From: Novosphingobium organovorum
GTDB taxonomy: Bacteria > Pseudomonadota > Alphaproteobacteria > Sphingomonadales > Sphingomonadaceae
NCBI RefSeq assembly: GCF_022832435.1
Contig: NZ_JALHLF010000028.1
Location: forward strand, 1-43,174
Reading direction: 5' to 3'
DNA length: 43,174 nucleotides
Part shown: in pieces, positions 29,291-38,242 of the stretch
How the letters are laid out: the number at the start of each line of letters is the position of its first letter
Numbering within the stretch: the stretch's first letter is position 1
The notes under the pieces: generated by a model
Database searches by the model: none
What the model saw: the letters and a program-made list of their open reading frames with translations, nothing else
Told to the model about the DNA's origin: nothing
Program-made: the position numbers and the translations under genes

Positions 29291-30808
29291 TCAGCCGGCG
29301 GGTTCGACCACGATGAGCTCGAGCGCGTTCGGGGTGAGCGAAACGCTCTGCGCGTAACGGGTCGTGAGCCGTACCGCCGTGTCGCTCGTCTCCTGCAGGT
29401 TGGCGTGTTCGGGGTCCGACCAGTAATTGCTGGTTGTTGCGTCGATGCGGTAGATTTTCACACGTGCCGGCTTGCCGCGCAGCGACTTGGGCAGAGCGTT
29501 GAAGTCGATCGTCGCCGATACTGTCTGTGTCCCGGTGTGCTGATAGTTCCACGCCAGCACCGCAAGGCCGGTCTTGTCCTTCGTGGCCAGGGTATAGAGT
29601 CCCTTGCCCGATGGCGGCGCGGTGAACTGTGCGGGCACGCGCAGTGCCTTCAGCTTCGAGAACATGACCATGGCGTTGCCGTAGGGCGAAAAGGTGCGGG
29701 TGGGGATTGCCTTGTCCTTGCCCGCGCGGGTGATGAGCTGGTCCTTGCGCTCCTCGGTCTGGTGCCGCATGACCCAGTTGAATGGCACGTTATCCGGGCT
29801 TTCCAGCATCCAGTAGAGCAGTGAGGCGGCGCCTGCGGCCTGGCGGATATAGTCCGCGTGCGGGTCCTTGAAGTCATCGAACGAAGGGCCGGGATAGAGA
29901 CCCATTTCGGTGATGTAGCTGGGCAGATGCGCGTTCAGCCCACGTTCGCGCAGCGCCGCTTCAATCTGCGGGCGGTGCCTGGCCACTTCGCTGGGATCGT
30001 CCTTGAAGAAGACGGGCGGTTTCATCAACTGCGTGGTGCCCGGCTTGAGGTCGAAATAGCCGTACGCGTGGTAGGACAGGAAATCGAGCTTCTTGGCCGG
30101 GTTCGGATCGGCTTTGTAGCCATCGAGGAAGGCGTCGATCCAGGGCATGTTGAACATGAACAAGGCCGGTCCGCCCAGGCGGACGGGGTGGGTTGGCTTG
30201 AGCTGCGCGTTGACCTCGTTCACGGCCTCGTAGAACGGCACGTAATAGGCGTAGAGATCCTCGGGCTTGAGCTCCTTGGAAAGCGAATGGTCGGGCTCGT
30301 TGAAGGCCTCGATGTAGTCGAGCTGGGGGAATTCGCGCTTCAAGGCGAGGATGAGCGTCTTGAGGATCGGCTTGATCTGCGCGGGGGTGAGGCCCTGCGT
30401 GATGAGGTTGCTGGGCATGACGTTGAGCATGACCGCATCCGAGACCGTGCTGGCATCCTTGAGATAGGGGCGCAGCGCGGCGATATCGTAGGTTTGCGAG
30501 TGCGGGTCGTAGAGCGAGTTGGCGAGCCAGACCCGGTAGATCGAACCGTGCAGGCCCTGCTCGTTATAGAAGCGCATGTCCTCGGGCCGTTCGCGCACGT
30601 AGAGGTCGTAATCGGTCAGGTTGTTGAATCGCTCGGTGCGGCGAAGGACCTGACCGGGAGCGGAGAAATCGATCGCGACCTGCGCGCCGGTGGCGCCGGT
30701 AGCCGGGGTTGCCTCAGCCAGGGCGGTGGTGCATCCGGGCATCGCGGCGAGCATGGCCGCGGCGCTGGCGGCGATCATCAGTGTGCGACGGGTCATGCCA
30801 TAGGTCAT
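29291..30808 (-). CDS. Exported clan GH-A glycoside hydrolase, GH39-like
   Basis: A 505-residue protein with a TonB-locus-style leader (MTRRTLMIAASAAAMLAAM, followed by PGC, a poor lipobox). The barrel has the clan GH-A pair: acid/base Glu171 in EAFNEPDHS and nucleophile Glu301 in YITEMGLYPG; the segments LDFLSYHAYGYFD and FNWVMRH between and after them look GH39-like. The C-terminal part (about 400-505) is a beta-sandwich. GH39 enzymes are beta-xylosidases or alpha-L-iduronidases, but related subfamilies have other activities. GAGGA precedes the ATG at 30808. Substrate unknown; it should act with the GH3 enzyme that follows. Confidence 0.75.
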   Translation of the reverse strand: MTYGMTRRTLMIAASAAAMLAAMPGCTTALAEATPATGATGAQVAIDFSAPGQVLRRTERFNNLTDYDLYVRERPEDMRFYNEQGLHGSIYRVWLANSLYDPHSQTYDIAALRPYLKDASTVSDAVMLNVMPSNLITQGLTPAQIKPILKTLILALKREFPQLDYIEAFNEPDHSLSKELKPEDLYAYYVPFYEAVNEVNAQLKPTHPVRLGGPALFMFNMPWIDAFLDGYKADPNPAKKLDFLSYHAYGYFDLKPGTTQLMKPPVFFKDDPSEVARHRPQIEAALRERGLNAHLPSYITEMGLYPGPSFDDFKDPHADYIRQAAGAASLLYWMLESPDNVPFNWVMRHQTEERKDQLITRAGKDKAIPTRTFSPYGNAMVMFSKLKALRVPAQFTAPPSGKGLYTLATKDKTGLAVLAWNYQHTGTQTVSATIDFNALPKSLRGKPARVKIYRIDATTSNYWSDPEHANLQETSDTAVRLTTRYAQSVSLTPNALELIVVEPAG

Positions 30809-30878
30809 GGGTGATCCTCACTTTCAAGAAACTGCATGGGCGTCCGGGGCGGCGGGCGGCGCAGGGCCGCCGCGCTTG

Positions 30879-31646
30879 TCACGGACGCATCGTCGTGCCG
30901 CCGTCGATGCTGATGACCTGCCCCGTGATGTAGGAGCCTTCGTCCGACAGGAGCAAGGCTCCCATCGCGGCGATGTCGTCGGGGCGGCCGACGCGCGACT
31001 TGATCTTGGCGGCGGACTTGGCCCATTCGATGAATGTGGCGGGGATCTGCGCCTCGAGGCGCGGGTGCAGGGTCATCGCCGGGGCGATGGTGTTCGCGCG
31101 CACGTCCATCGCGCCGTAGCGCGCGGCGACATGGCGCATCAAGGCATGACCGGCCGATTTGCTCATGGCGTAGGCGGACTGGGTGATGGGGCCGCCATTG
31201 CCGGCTGCCGAACTGGTGTAGACGATCGATCCCCCGCCGCGTTCGATCAGCGCGGGCAGGACCGCGCGGGTGCACAGGAAGAAGCCGCGCGCGTTGACGC
31301 GCATGGTCTCGTCGTAGACCTCCATCGGCAGCTCGAGCACCCCGGCCTGCGGATCGCAGTCGATCAGTGTCGCGAAATTTGCGTGCAGCCCATCGAGGCC
31401 GCCGTAGCGATCGCAGGCGGTGGCGACGGCCGCGCGGATCGATTCCTCCTGCGCCCCGTCGAGTTCGACGGCGCAGGCTTCCCCTCCGGCCTGCACGATC
31501 GCATCGACCGTCGCGCGCGCGGAAGGCAGGTCGATATCGCCCAGCACGACGCTCGCACCTTCGAGCGCGTAGCGCTGGGCAAGGGCGCTGCCGATACCGC
31601 CTGCACCGGCGACGAGAATGGATTTACCTTCAAGGCGCTTTTGCAT
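30879..31646 (-). CDS. Short-chain dehydrogenase/reductase
   Basis: A 255-residue classical SDR. The Rossmann motif is VAGAGGIGSAL (about 12-22, preferring NAD by Asp37 in LGDID), the catalytic set is Ser145/146 with Tyr159-X3-Lys163 (SAYAMSK), and the close is GQVISIDGG. The usual NNAG is replaced by HANFAT. It carries no signal peptide, so it is cytoplasmic, unlike its exported neighbours. It lies between the TonB receptor and the GH39-like enzyme, which suggests it oxidises the sugar or aglycone released by these hydrolases. Substrate unknown. Confidence 0.9.
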   Translation of the reverse strand: MQKRLEGKSILVAGAGGIGSALAQRYALEGASVVLGDIDLPSARATVDAIVQAGGEACAVELDGAQEESIRAAVATACDRYGGLDGLHANFATLIDCDPQAGVLELPMEVYDETMRVNARGFFLCTRAVLPALIERGGGSIVYTSSAAGNGGPITQSAYAMSKSAGHALMRHVAARYGAMDVRANTIAPAMTLHPRLEAQIPATFIEWAKSAAKIKSRVGRPDDIAAMGALLLSDEGSYITGQVISIDGGTTMRP

Positions 31647-31731
31647 CGTTATGCCTTTTTCGTTGTGGTTGGGGCCGGGGCGCTTCTCCCCGGCCTCTCG
31701 GTCAGTGCGTGACCGGTGTGAATCCGGGACC

Positions 31732-34248
31732 TTAGCGATCGCCGAAACGGTAGCGCACGGTCAGTCCGACCTCGCGCGGCATGGTGTAGCGAACGAAGCG
31801 GTAGCCCGACGATCCGAACACTTTGTCGAACGAGCTGGTGATCAACGAGGGATCGCGTGAAAGACGGATGGTCGCGTTTGTGAGGTTGCGGGCGAACAGG
31901 CCGATGTCCCAGCGCCCGTCCTGATCGCGAATTCCCGTGTAAAGGTTGACGAGCGCGTAGTTGGGGGCGGTGTAGCCCACGTTCGCGCGTGGGTTCTTGG
32001 GGTAGTAGTTCATCAAGACGCGCACATACCCCTCCACGCTCTTGCCCAGGCTGGTATGGTACTCCGACTGGATGTTCGCGTTCCATTTCGGGTCGGTCGA
32101 GACCGACTGGTTGGTCCGGCATTCGGCGACATAAACGCCTGCGGCCTGGAATTGAGCCAGGGTCGGGCTGCCCGAATCGGGAACGCCGTCGAAGTTGGAG
32201 TCGCGGCACGGGACGAGGTCGTTGTCGACCTTTCCGTCGGCGTAGCTCATCGCGGCTCCCAGGCTCCAGCTCGGCGTGACCTGGAAATTGAAGTCGGCAT
32301 CGAAGCCTTTCACGATCGCGTCGGCGCCGACGACGATGCCGTTGCTCACCACGGTCGCTTCGGTGCCATCGGTCGAGACATACGGAATCGACAGGACCTG
32401 GAAGACGAAGTTCTTGTACTTCTGGTAGAACGCCGCGAAATTGAAGCGCATCCGGCCGTCCAGGAACGTCGTCTTGATACCCGCTTCATACGAGGTCGAG
32501 GTTTCGTTTGGCGTGAACGCAAACGAAGCCAGCAGAGGGTCGTTGTCCGAATTGACGATCCCGGTGTTGATGCCACCGCGCCGCCATGACGTGCCGGTCG
32601 AGACGTAGGTCAGGATATCGTCGGTCACCCGGTAGGAGGCCGAGGCCTTGTAAACCAGCGGATGGTCGGTGCCTTCGCGCGTGGCGTAGAGTGCGGGCGT
32701 GGTGGCCGCCGCGATCGGATAGTCGCAGTAGCCATCGTAGCCGCTCGATTCGAGCCCGGCGTAGCTGCACGGGATCGAAAGCGGAACAGCGATCGTTCCC
32801 GCGCCGACGGTGACCTGCGTGACCTGGTCTATCCGGTTCATGATGTAGCGCAGACCGCCCGACAGCTCGAGACGGTTACCAATGCGCAGCCGCACGTTGC
32901 CGTAGAACGAGTTCTCCTCGTTTTCTCCGCCCGCGTAGATATAGGTCGGCAGAACGTATTTGCCGATGAGCAGGCTGGGGTCGGGCGAGGTCGGGTCGCC
33001 GTACGAGCCGGTAAGCGCCTGTGCGGGCTGTTCCCCGTCGGTCAGCGTGTTCGACAGGGAGTGGAAGAAGCCGACCGAGTAGTTGAAGAACTGCCGGTTG
33101 TCGGGCGAGGACAGGCGCAATTCGTGGCTCCACAGCCGGGAGCTGCCCTTGAGGTTCGAATAGAAGCCGTTGCCCAGGATCTGGTTGCCGTAGTCCAGAT
33201 CGCCATGCGTCGTGTTGGCATCGTTGAGGTAGCCGCCAACGTAGCTCAGTTCCTGGCCCAGCACGTCCCAATGGACGCTGGCGGTGATCTGGTGGGTGCG
33301 GCTGTTATAGTCGCGCGGAAAATCGGCCGCAGCGAGCCGGTCGCTGCCCTTGATGACCGGCCCGTTGTAGTTGGCCGGCGCGAGTGCGGTGACGCCGCCG
33401 GCCGAGCCCGAGCCTTCGACCTGGGTCCACTGGCGCGAATCGTACTTGAGGTACTGGTACTCGATATCGGCGGTGAGCGTGTCGGTGGGCGTGAATTCGA
33501 GGCTGACGCGTCCGCTCTTCGTCTTGCGGTACGGGTCCACGCCGCTCGCCGCGCTCGTCACGAAGTCGAACTTGTTTTCGTCCACGAGGCCGGCAACGCG
33601 CATCCCCAGGATGCCGTCGATGAGTGGGACGTTGATCGCGGCCTGCGCGTTGATCGAGCCTTTTTCACTGCCCAGCATGCTGACGTAACCGCTCCAGTCG
33701 GTCGGGCTCGCCTTGCGGGTCGAAAAAAGAATCGCGCCCGAGGGGGCGGTGCGTCCGCGTTCGGTGCCTTGCGGGCCGCGCAGGACCTGGACACTGCCGA
33801 TGTCGTAGATGGCGTTGAGCACGCTGGCGGCCGCGGATGGCACTTCGTTGACGTAGATGTCGACCGTGGGCGAGGGTGTGACGCCGGCATCGTAGCTGAC
33901 ACCGCGCAGGGCAGGAGCGGGCGATCGACCGGACGTGACGGACCCCTGGTTCAGCGTGAGGCCGGTCACCACCGAGGAAAGGTCTTGTGATTGGGTGAGG
34001 TTGAGCTTCTGGATCGCGTCGCCGCTGACCGCAGTCACGGTTTCCGGTACGTCTTGAAGGTTTTCCGCCTGGCGCCGTGCGGTGACGATGATTTCGCTTG
34101 GCGTAAAGGTCGCGATCGGCTTCGCCGTATCGGCGCTTTGCGGTTGATCTTGTCCGGTGGAGCCCTCAGTTTGTGCGTGCAAGGGCACAGGCAGCGAAAA
34201 GACGCCCAAAGTGCTTGCACCAATAAGCAATCTCAATGTGTTGGCCAT
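31732..34248 (-). CDS. TonB-dependent outer-membrane receptor (GH39-like/GH3 unit)
   Basis: An 838-residue receptor with a signal peptide ending LPVPLHAQ, a plug opening SEIIVTARRQAENLQDVPETVTAVS, with APALRGVSYDAG and VQVLRGPQGTERGRTAPSGAILF, and a 22-strand-type barrel to the end (GLTVRYRFGDR; the final residue is not the usual aromatic). A strong GGGAGGGG site precedes the start. It heads the four-gene operon that continues to SDR, GH39-like and GH3 genes, so it most likely imports the oligosaccharide or glycoside they act on. Confidence 0.92.
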   Translation of the reverse strand: MANTLRLLIGASTLGVFSLPVPLHAQTEGSTGQDQPQSADTAKPIATFTPSEIIVTARRQAENLQDVPETVTAVSGDAIQKLNLTQSQDLSSVVTGLTLNQGSVTSGRSPAPALRGVSYDAGVTPSPTVDIYVNEVPSAAASVLNAIYDIGSVQVLRGPQGTERGRTAPSGAILFSTRKASPTDWSGYVSMLGSEKGSINAQAAINVPLIDGILGMRVAGLVDENKFDFVTSAASGVDPYRKTKSGRVSLEFTPTDTLTADIEYQYLKYDSRQWTQVEGSGSAGGVTALAPANYNGPVIKGSDRLAAADFPRDYNSRTHQITASVHWDVLGQELSYVGGYLNDANTTHGDLDYGNQILGNGFYSNLKGSSRLWSHELRLSSPDNRQFFNYSVGFFHSLSNTLTDGEQPAQALTGSYGDPTSPDPSLLIGKYVLPTYIYAGGENEENSFYGNVRLRIGNRLELSGGLRYIMNRIDQVTQVTVGAGTIAVPLSIPCSYAGLESSGYDGYCDYPIAAATTPALYATREGTDHPLVYKASASYRVTDDILTYVSTGTSWRRGGINTGIVNSDNDPLLASFAFTPNETSTSYEAGIKTTFLDGRMRFNFAAFYQKYKNFVFQVLSIPYVSTDGTEATVVSNGIVVGADAIVKGFDADFNFQVTPSWSLGAAMSYADGKVDNDLVPCRDSNFDGVPDSGSPTLAQFQAAGVYVAECRTNQSVSTDPKWNANIQSEYHTSLGKSVEGYVRVLMNYYPKNPRANVGYTAPNYALVNLYTGIRDQDGRWDIGLFARNLTNATIRLSRDPSLITSSFDKVFGSSGYRFVRYTMPREVGLTVRYRFGDR

Positions 34249-34518
34249 CGATTAATCCCCTCCCAGGGTTCGTTTATCGTTTGCTAATTCGCACGCTGCC
34301 GTTCATCTGTCAATAAAGGCACGGGACCGGACATTTAATTTTTGACGTTTTCGTTGATGTCGCTACCGGTGGGGCGTCGCTCCGGTCCGGCGGTGTGGGC
34401 AAAGTGGCGCTTGAACTGGACGTCTCGGCTCGGTCGCGTATTGTGACGGTTGCGTCTTTTAATGGCCGGTCGCATCCTGATCCGCGTCGTGCCACGGTTT
34501 GCTTAAGAGTGAGAAAAT

Positions 34519-35223
34519 ATGGGAGTGCGACGGAAGCTTTCGGACAAGGATACCAAGTGCCAGCCGCCGAGCGAGGCGATTTTTGTCGCCAAGCGGGGGA
34601 GGCCGACCAAGGCGCAAGCCGCTGCGATTGAGAAGACGATCCTGTCGGTGGCGCGCGGAAAGTTTCTTGAGTTCGGTTATGCAAGCACGTCGATGGAAGC
34701 CGTTGCGGCGGAAGCGGGCGTCTCCAAGGGGACGCTTTATGCCCGCTATCCGGCCAAATCGGATTTGTTTCGGGCGATCGTTTCGGATCGCATAGAGCAA
34801 TGGACTGGCGATGCGGCCTGGAAGGAGCGCGAACGCGGGCGGCCCGTGCTGACGGATGGCATCGGGGCCTATCTGATGGAATATGGGGTTGCCTACCTCG
34901 CGGCCCTCGACGAACCAGAGGTGGCCGCCTTTGATCGATTGATCCGTCTCGAGGCCGCCCGCTTCCCTGAATTGGCCGCCGAATTTCGCGAGCAGGGCCT
35001 GTTGGTCGAAGTGAAATTCCTGGCTAGCCAAATTGTTCAAAGCGCTGAATTCGAGGGGTGGCCGGTGCGCGACCCGGAAGGCGTTGCTGAAGCGTTCACG
35101 GCGGCGCTTCTGGGGTGGGCGCGCGAAGAGGCGGTGCGGGGAGATGAAGCCAGGGACGGTGTCTATGCGCGCTACGTGGGGCGCCTGGTCGCGCTCTTTG
35201 TCGGCGGAAGGGCCGCTTGGTGA
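34519..35223 (+). CDS. TetR-family transcriptional regulator
   Basis: A 234-residue TetR protein. The N-terminal helix-turn-helix (about 36-82) reads AIEKTILSVARGKFLEFGYASTSMEAVAAEAGVSKGTLYARYPAKSDLF; the C-terminal ligand domain resembles the AefR-like branch that often controls efflux. A basic extension (KRGRPTK) precedes the DNA-binding helices. It is divergent from the TonB receptor operon (270-base gap) and stands about 1.8 kb from the tripartite efflux genes, so either could be its target. Confidence 0.93.
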   Translation: MGVRRKLSDKDTKCQPPSEAIFVAKRGRPTKAQAAAIEKTILSVARGKFLEFGYASTSMEAVAAEAGVSKGTLYARYPAKSDLFRAIVSDRIEQWTGDAAWKERERGRPVLTDGIGAYLMEYGVAYLAALDEPEVAAFDRLIRLEAARFPELAAEFREQGLLVEVKFLASQIVQSAEFEGWPVRDPEGVAEAFTAALLGWAREEAVRGDEARDGVYARYVGRLVALFVGGRAAW

Positions 35224-35343
35224 GCGGCAGGGGTATCTTGTAAACCCCGCGAGGGATGCATTATAGGACGATGGCGTTCGTTATTTTTGGCGCAGCGCCG
35301 GGGCATCGCGTTGGCATGCTTCGTTGGAGAGGAGCATATCCCT

Positions 35344-35679
35344 ATGCGTATTAGAACAATTCTTGCCCTTGCCGCTCTAAGTGTCGGGGTAACGCCGCTT
35401 GCCGTTTTCGCCCAAGATGAACCACCGGCATCGCATGAGCCACAGGCATCGCAGGATGCGCCCTATACCACGGACACGACGCCGCTCGGCGCTCTCATGG
35501 CGGATCCCAAGGCCAAGGCAATTCTTGCAAAGGAAATCCCGGACATCGTCAACAACGAGCAAATTGCGATGGCCAACGGAATGACTTTGAAGGCCCTTCA
35601 GGCTTATGCCGGGGACCTCCTCAGCGACGAGATCTTGGCTAAGATCGATGCCGAACTGGCGCTAATCAAGCACTCGTGA
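35344..35679 (+). CDS. Small exported protein of unknown function
   Basis: 111 residues, starting at 35344 with GAGAGGAG upstream. Signal peptide MRIRTILALAALSVGVTPLAVFAQ, a short Pro/Gln/Asp linker, then a compact helical domain of about 65 residues (TTPLGALMADPKAKAILAKEIPDIVNNEQIAMANGMTL, then LQAYAGDLLSDEILAKIDAELALI). I have an uncertain memory of this last module as a C-terminal appendage of exported carbohydrate or ester hydrolases in sphingomonads; here it stands alone. No catalytic residues are evident. It follows the TetR gene by 120 bases and ends just before a strong hairpin. Confidence 0.75.
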   Translation: MRIRTILALAALSVGVTPLAVFAQDEPPASHEPQASQDAPYTTDTTPLGALMADPKAKAILAKEIPDIVNNEQIAMANGMTLKALQAYAGDLLSDEILAKIDAELALIKHS

Positions 35680-35684
35680 CATTG

Positions 35685-35720
35685 CGCTCCCCAGGCGCTC
35701 GCAATAGCGCCGGGGGAGCG
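35685..35720. terminator. Strong hairpin between convergent genes, probable bidirectional terminator
   Basis: CGCTCCCC-A-GGCGC pairs with GCGCC-G-GGGGAGCG (13 base pairs and one mismatch, loop TCGCAATA). It begins 5 bases after the small exported protein's stop and lies 19 bases beyond the stop of the opposing gene. No clear T-run follows on either side, so termination is inferred from position and stem strength. Confidence 0.65.
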
Positions 35721-35738
35721 TGCCCATGTTGGAGGCGG

Positions 35739-36845
35739 CTATCCCTTCGGCCGAGTCATGTGGTCGCGGGCCGCTTCGGCGAAAGGGCGGGAATCCACGG
35801 TTGGCCCGGTTCCGGCAAACGGTGATTTCTTCAAGATCCAGGATCGAATGAAGGGGCCGAGCAAGGGTAGGGCGAAGCGGGCTGGACCGGCGGCTTTGCG
35901 GCAGTCGGCGAGAAACGATGGGAAACTGCTGCGCTGGTAGGTCAGCACGCGCTCGCTTTCTCGCGTGTCGACCCAGTTTTCGTAGTACCAACTCGTATCG
36001 ATCGCCGGGTCGGCTTGGCGATAGGCGTTTCTGTCAATCGGCGGGATGCCCAGGTTTTGCATCATGGCATTGGCAAAATCCCCGCCGATGCCTTGCCAGC
36101 CTTCTCCTCCTCCAACGACAAAAGTGCGGCATGCTGCCGGATCAGCCGTCGTGGCGTTCGCAATCGCGAGCGCGGCATCGCGTACGTCTATGGCTTGTTC
36201 CCGGCGGTCGTACGGCAACAGAAAGGAGAAGCGGAACGTATCAGCGGATGCGCTTGTCGAGGCCAGCGGGAAGACGGCGCACAGGCGAACAATCGTCCAT
36301 TCGAGCCCGCATTGCTGGACAATCGTTTCGGCTTCGAGTTTCTGGCGGCCATAATCATCTTGAGGGTTTACCGGGGTCTCGCTGTTCCACGGGGCCGGGT
36401 CTGTATGCGGGTTGGAGGGGCCGAGTATCGAATAGCTGGAAACAAGGACAAAACGACGTGGGGCGCCGGATTGCTGATTGCCCAGGTCCTGCGCGGCCGC
36501 GACCAGATTGCGCGTACCTTCGACGTTGACTTTGTAGGCCAGTTCGGGGCGCTGAATCGTCAAAGGGGGAATGATCGCAGCGCCGTGGACGACGACGTTC
36601 GGGCGGACGCTCTGCATGGTCGATTGCACGCATTGCGGATCGGTCAAGTCGCCCCACACGGATGAAAACGCATGGCGGCGGCCGAGCTTTTTGGCCTTTT
36701 TCCGATTGGCGGACGTGGGTACGTCAAAGCAAGTGACCTCGTAACCGAGCTGTAGCAACTCTTGGATCGCCCATTCGCCAACGCCTCCAAATGCACCGGT
36801 GAGCAGGACTCGCTCACCGCGTGCCGGTGCTTTTTGGGTAACCAT
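35739..36845 (-). CDS. NAD-dependent epimerase/dehydratase (extended SDR)
   Basis: About 368 residues. The start at 36845 is chosen because GGGAG lies 8 bases before it; an in-frame ATG at 36890 would add 15 residues without such a site. The Rossmann motif is LLTGAFGGVGEWAIQELL (about 14-31); the catalytic set is Ser (VSSYS) with Tyr-X3-Lys (DDYGRQKLEAE). The family acts on nucleotide sugars, steroids or small ketones; the C-terminal part gives no further clue. It is divergent from the efflux operon (218-base gap) and convergent with the small exported protein. Confidence 0.85.
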   Translation of the reverse strand: MVTQKAPARGERVLLTGAFGGVGEWAIQELLQLGYEVTCFDVPTSANRKKAKKLGRRHAFSSVWGDLTDPQCVQSTMQSVRPNVVVHGAAIIPPLTIQRPELAYKVNVEGTRNLVAAAQDLGNQQSGAPRRFVLVSSYSILGPSNPHTDPAPWNSETPVNPQDDYGRQKLEAETIVQQCGLEWTIVRLCAVFPLASTSASADTFRFSFLLPYDRREQAIDVRDAALAIANATTADPAACRTFVVGGGEGWQGIGGDFANAMMQNLGIPPIDRNAYRQADPAIDTSWYYENWVDTRESERVLTYQRSSFPSFLADCRKAAGPARFALPLLGPFIRSWILKKSPFAGTGPTVDSRPFAEAARDHMTRPKG

Positions 36846-37063
36846 TTTCCACTCCCGTAATTTCTCAGAAAATGATACGATGGCGTTCATTTAATGTCCA
36901 GTGGGAACGCTGCGCGGGCAATTTCTTCCGTCAATCTGGCTCTTTCCGCCGACGCCGCCGAGATAATTGAACGCTACCGGTTGATTAATTTCAGGGAGGG
37001 TGTTAGCGGACTCGGAAATCGAAGGGCAAAGGGTGAAATCTCAGCCCTTGAAAAAATAGGGTC

Positions 37064-38242
37064 ATGAACATGCCCATTGGGAAGAAGGATGGCGTCGCCC
37101 AAGGCGGAATGGGCCGGGGTGGCAAGGCCACTTATTCGCATAATATTGCGGTTGATCGAAAAGTAATATTTTCGATGGTGATCGTGGCAATTTGCATATG
37201 TTGTTCCATATGGCTTTTTTATTATGAGACCCGATGGAAATATATCGAAGAAACGGATGACGCTCAGATTGGCGCCGATTCGGTTACTTTGTCTCCCCGT
37301 ATCAGTGGGTACATCGATCGGGTCGTAGTGGCTGACAATTCCGATGTGGTCACCGGTCAGCCTTTGGTCTTTATCGAACGGGGCAGCTATGCTGCGCAAC
37401 TGGCACAAGCGAAGGCTCAGGCCGCGCTCGCGCGAGCGGGTGTTCGCGCCGCGCAGGAAGCCTTGCGCGAGCATTCCGCAGCAATCGTGCAGGCACAGGC
37501 GCGCGTGTCGGCCGCGCGAGACAAGGCGGATTACGATTCAGCCCAGGTGCGCCGATATGCCCCTCTGGCGGCTTCGGGCGCCGACACCGGCGAACGTCTT
37601 TCGCAGCTGAAACTTGCGCAATCTCAATCGCGTCACGATGTCAAGGCGCTCACCGCTGCCCAAGCCGCTCAAGTCGCGCATAAATCGGGCCTGGAGGCCC
37701 AGCTGAGTCAAGCCGAAGCGCAGTTGGCGCAATCTCTTGCCGTCGTTCAAGCCGCGCAGATCGATACGCAGGCGACCGTATTGCGTGCTCCGATTTCCGG
37801 CCGTGTCGGCGATAAGAGTGTCGCGGTCGGGCAATACGTCCAGGCCGGGACGCGACTGCTTTCGATCGTGCCACTTGATGCGCTGTACGTAACCGCCAAC
37901 TTCAAGGAAACGCAGATGGCCGCAATGCGCATCGGTCAGAGTGCGCATGTCCGTATCGATGCTCTGAACGGTCTTACCGTAGACGGCCATGTGCAAAGCA
38001 TCGCTCCGGGCACGGGCGCGCGGTTTTCGTTGCTTCCGGCGGAAAACGCGACGGGCAATTTCACCAAGATCACCCAACGGGTGCCGGTGCGGATTGCCAT
38101 CGAGCCGTCACCGCAAATTCGTCAGCGGCTGGTTCCCGGCCTTTCGGTGACCGTCACGGTCGATACCCGGCAAGCTGTGGCCAAGGCCAAGGCCCGGCAT
38201 TTCGACCTCGCGCACGCTTTGGATCAGGAGCGCAAAAAGTGA
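37064..38242 (+). CDS. HlyD/EmrA-family membrane fusion protein
   Basis: A 392-residue periplasmic adaptor. A single N-terminal membrane helix (about 27-50, VIFSMVIVAICICCSIWLFYY) is followed by TDDAQIGADSVTLSPRISGYIDRVVVADNSDVVTGQPLVFI (lipoyl half), an Ala/Gln-rich coiled-coil hairpin (about 105-225) and the second lipoyl half with VLRAPISGRVGDKSVAVGQYV, then beta-barrel. An ATG at 37070 is an equal start candidate with better spacing to AGGG. It links the DHA2 pump and the NodT-type channel that follow, forming an EmrAB-TolC-like drug-efflux complex. Confidence 0.93.
   Translation: MNMPIGKKDGVAQGGMGRGGKATYSHNIAVDRKVIFSMVIVAICICCSIWLFYYETRWKYIEETDDAQIGADSVTLSPRISGYIDRVVVADNSDVVTGQPLVFIERGSYAAQLAQAKAQAALARAGVRAAQEALREHSAAIVQAQARVSAARDKADYDSAQVRRYAPLAASGADTGERLSQLKLAQSQSRHDVKALTAAQAAQVAHKSGLEAQLSQAEAQLAQSLAVVQAAQIDTQATVLRAPISGRVGDKSVAVGQYVQAGTRLLSIVPLDALYVTANFKETQMAAMRIGQSAHVRIDALNGLTVDGHVQSIAPGTGARFSLLPAENATGNFTKITQRVPVRIAIEPSPQIRQRLVPGLSVTVTVDTRQAVAKAKARHFDLAHALDQERKK

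Noticed and set aside
32662..33990. Plus-strand frame of 442 codons opposite the third TonB receptor
   Set aside because: Shadow of the receptor frame; Val/Arg/Gly-rich with no domain.
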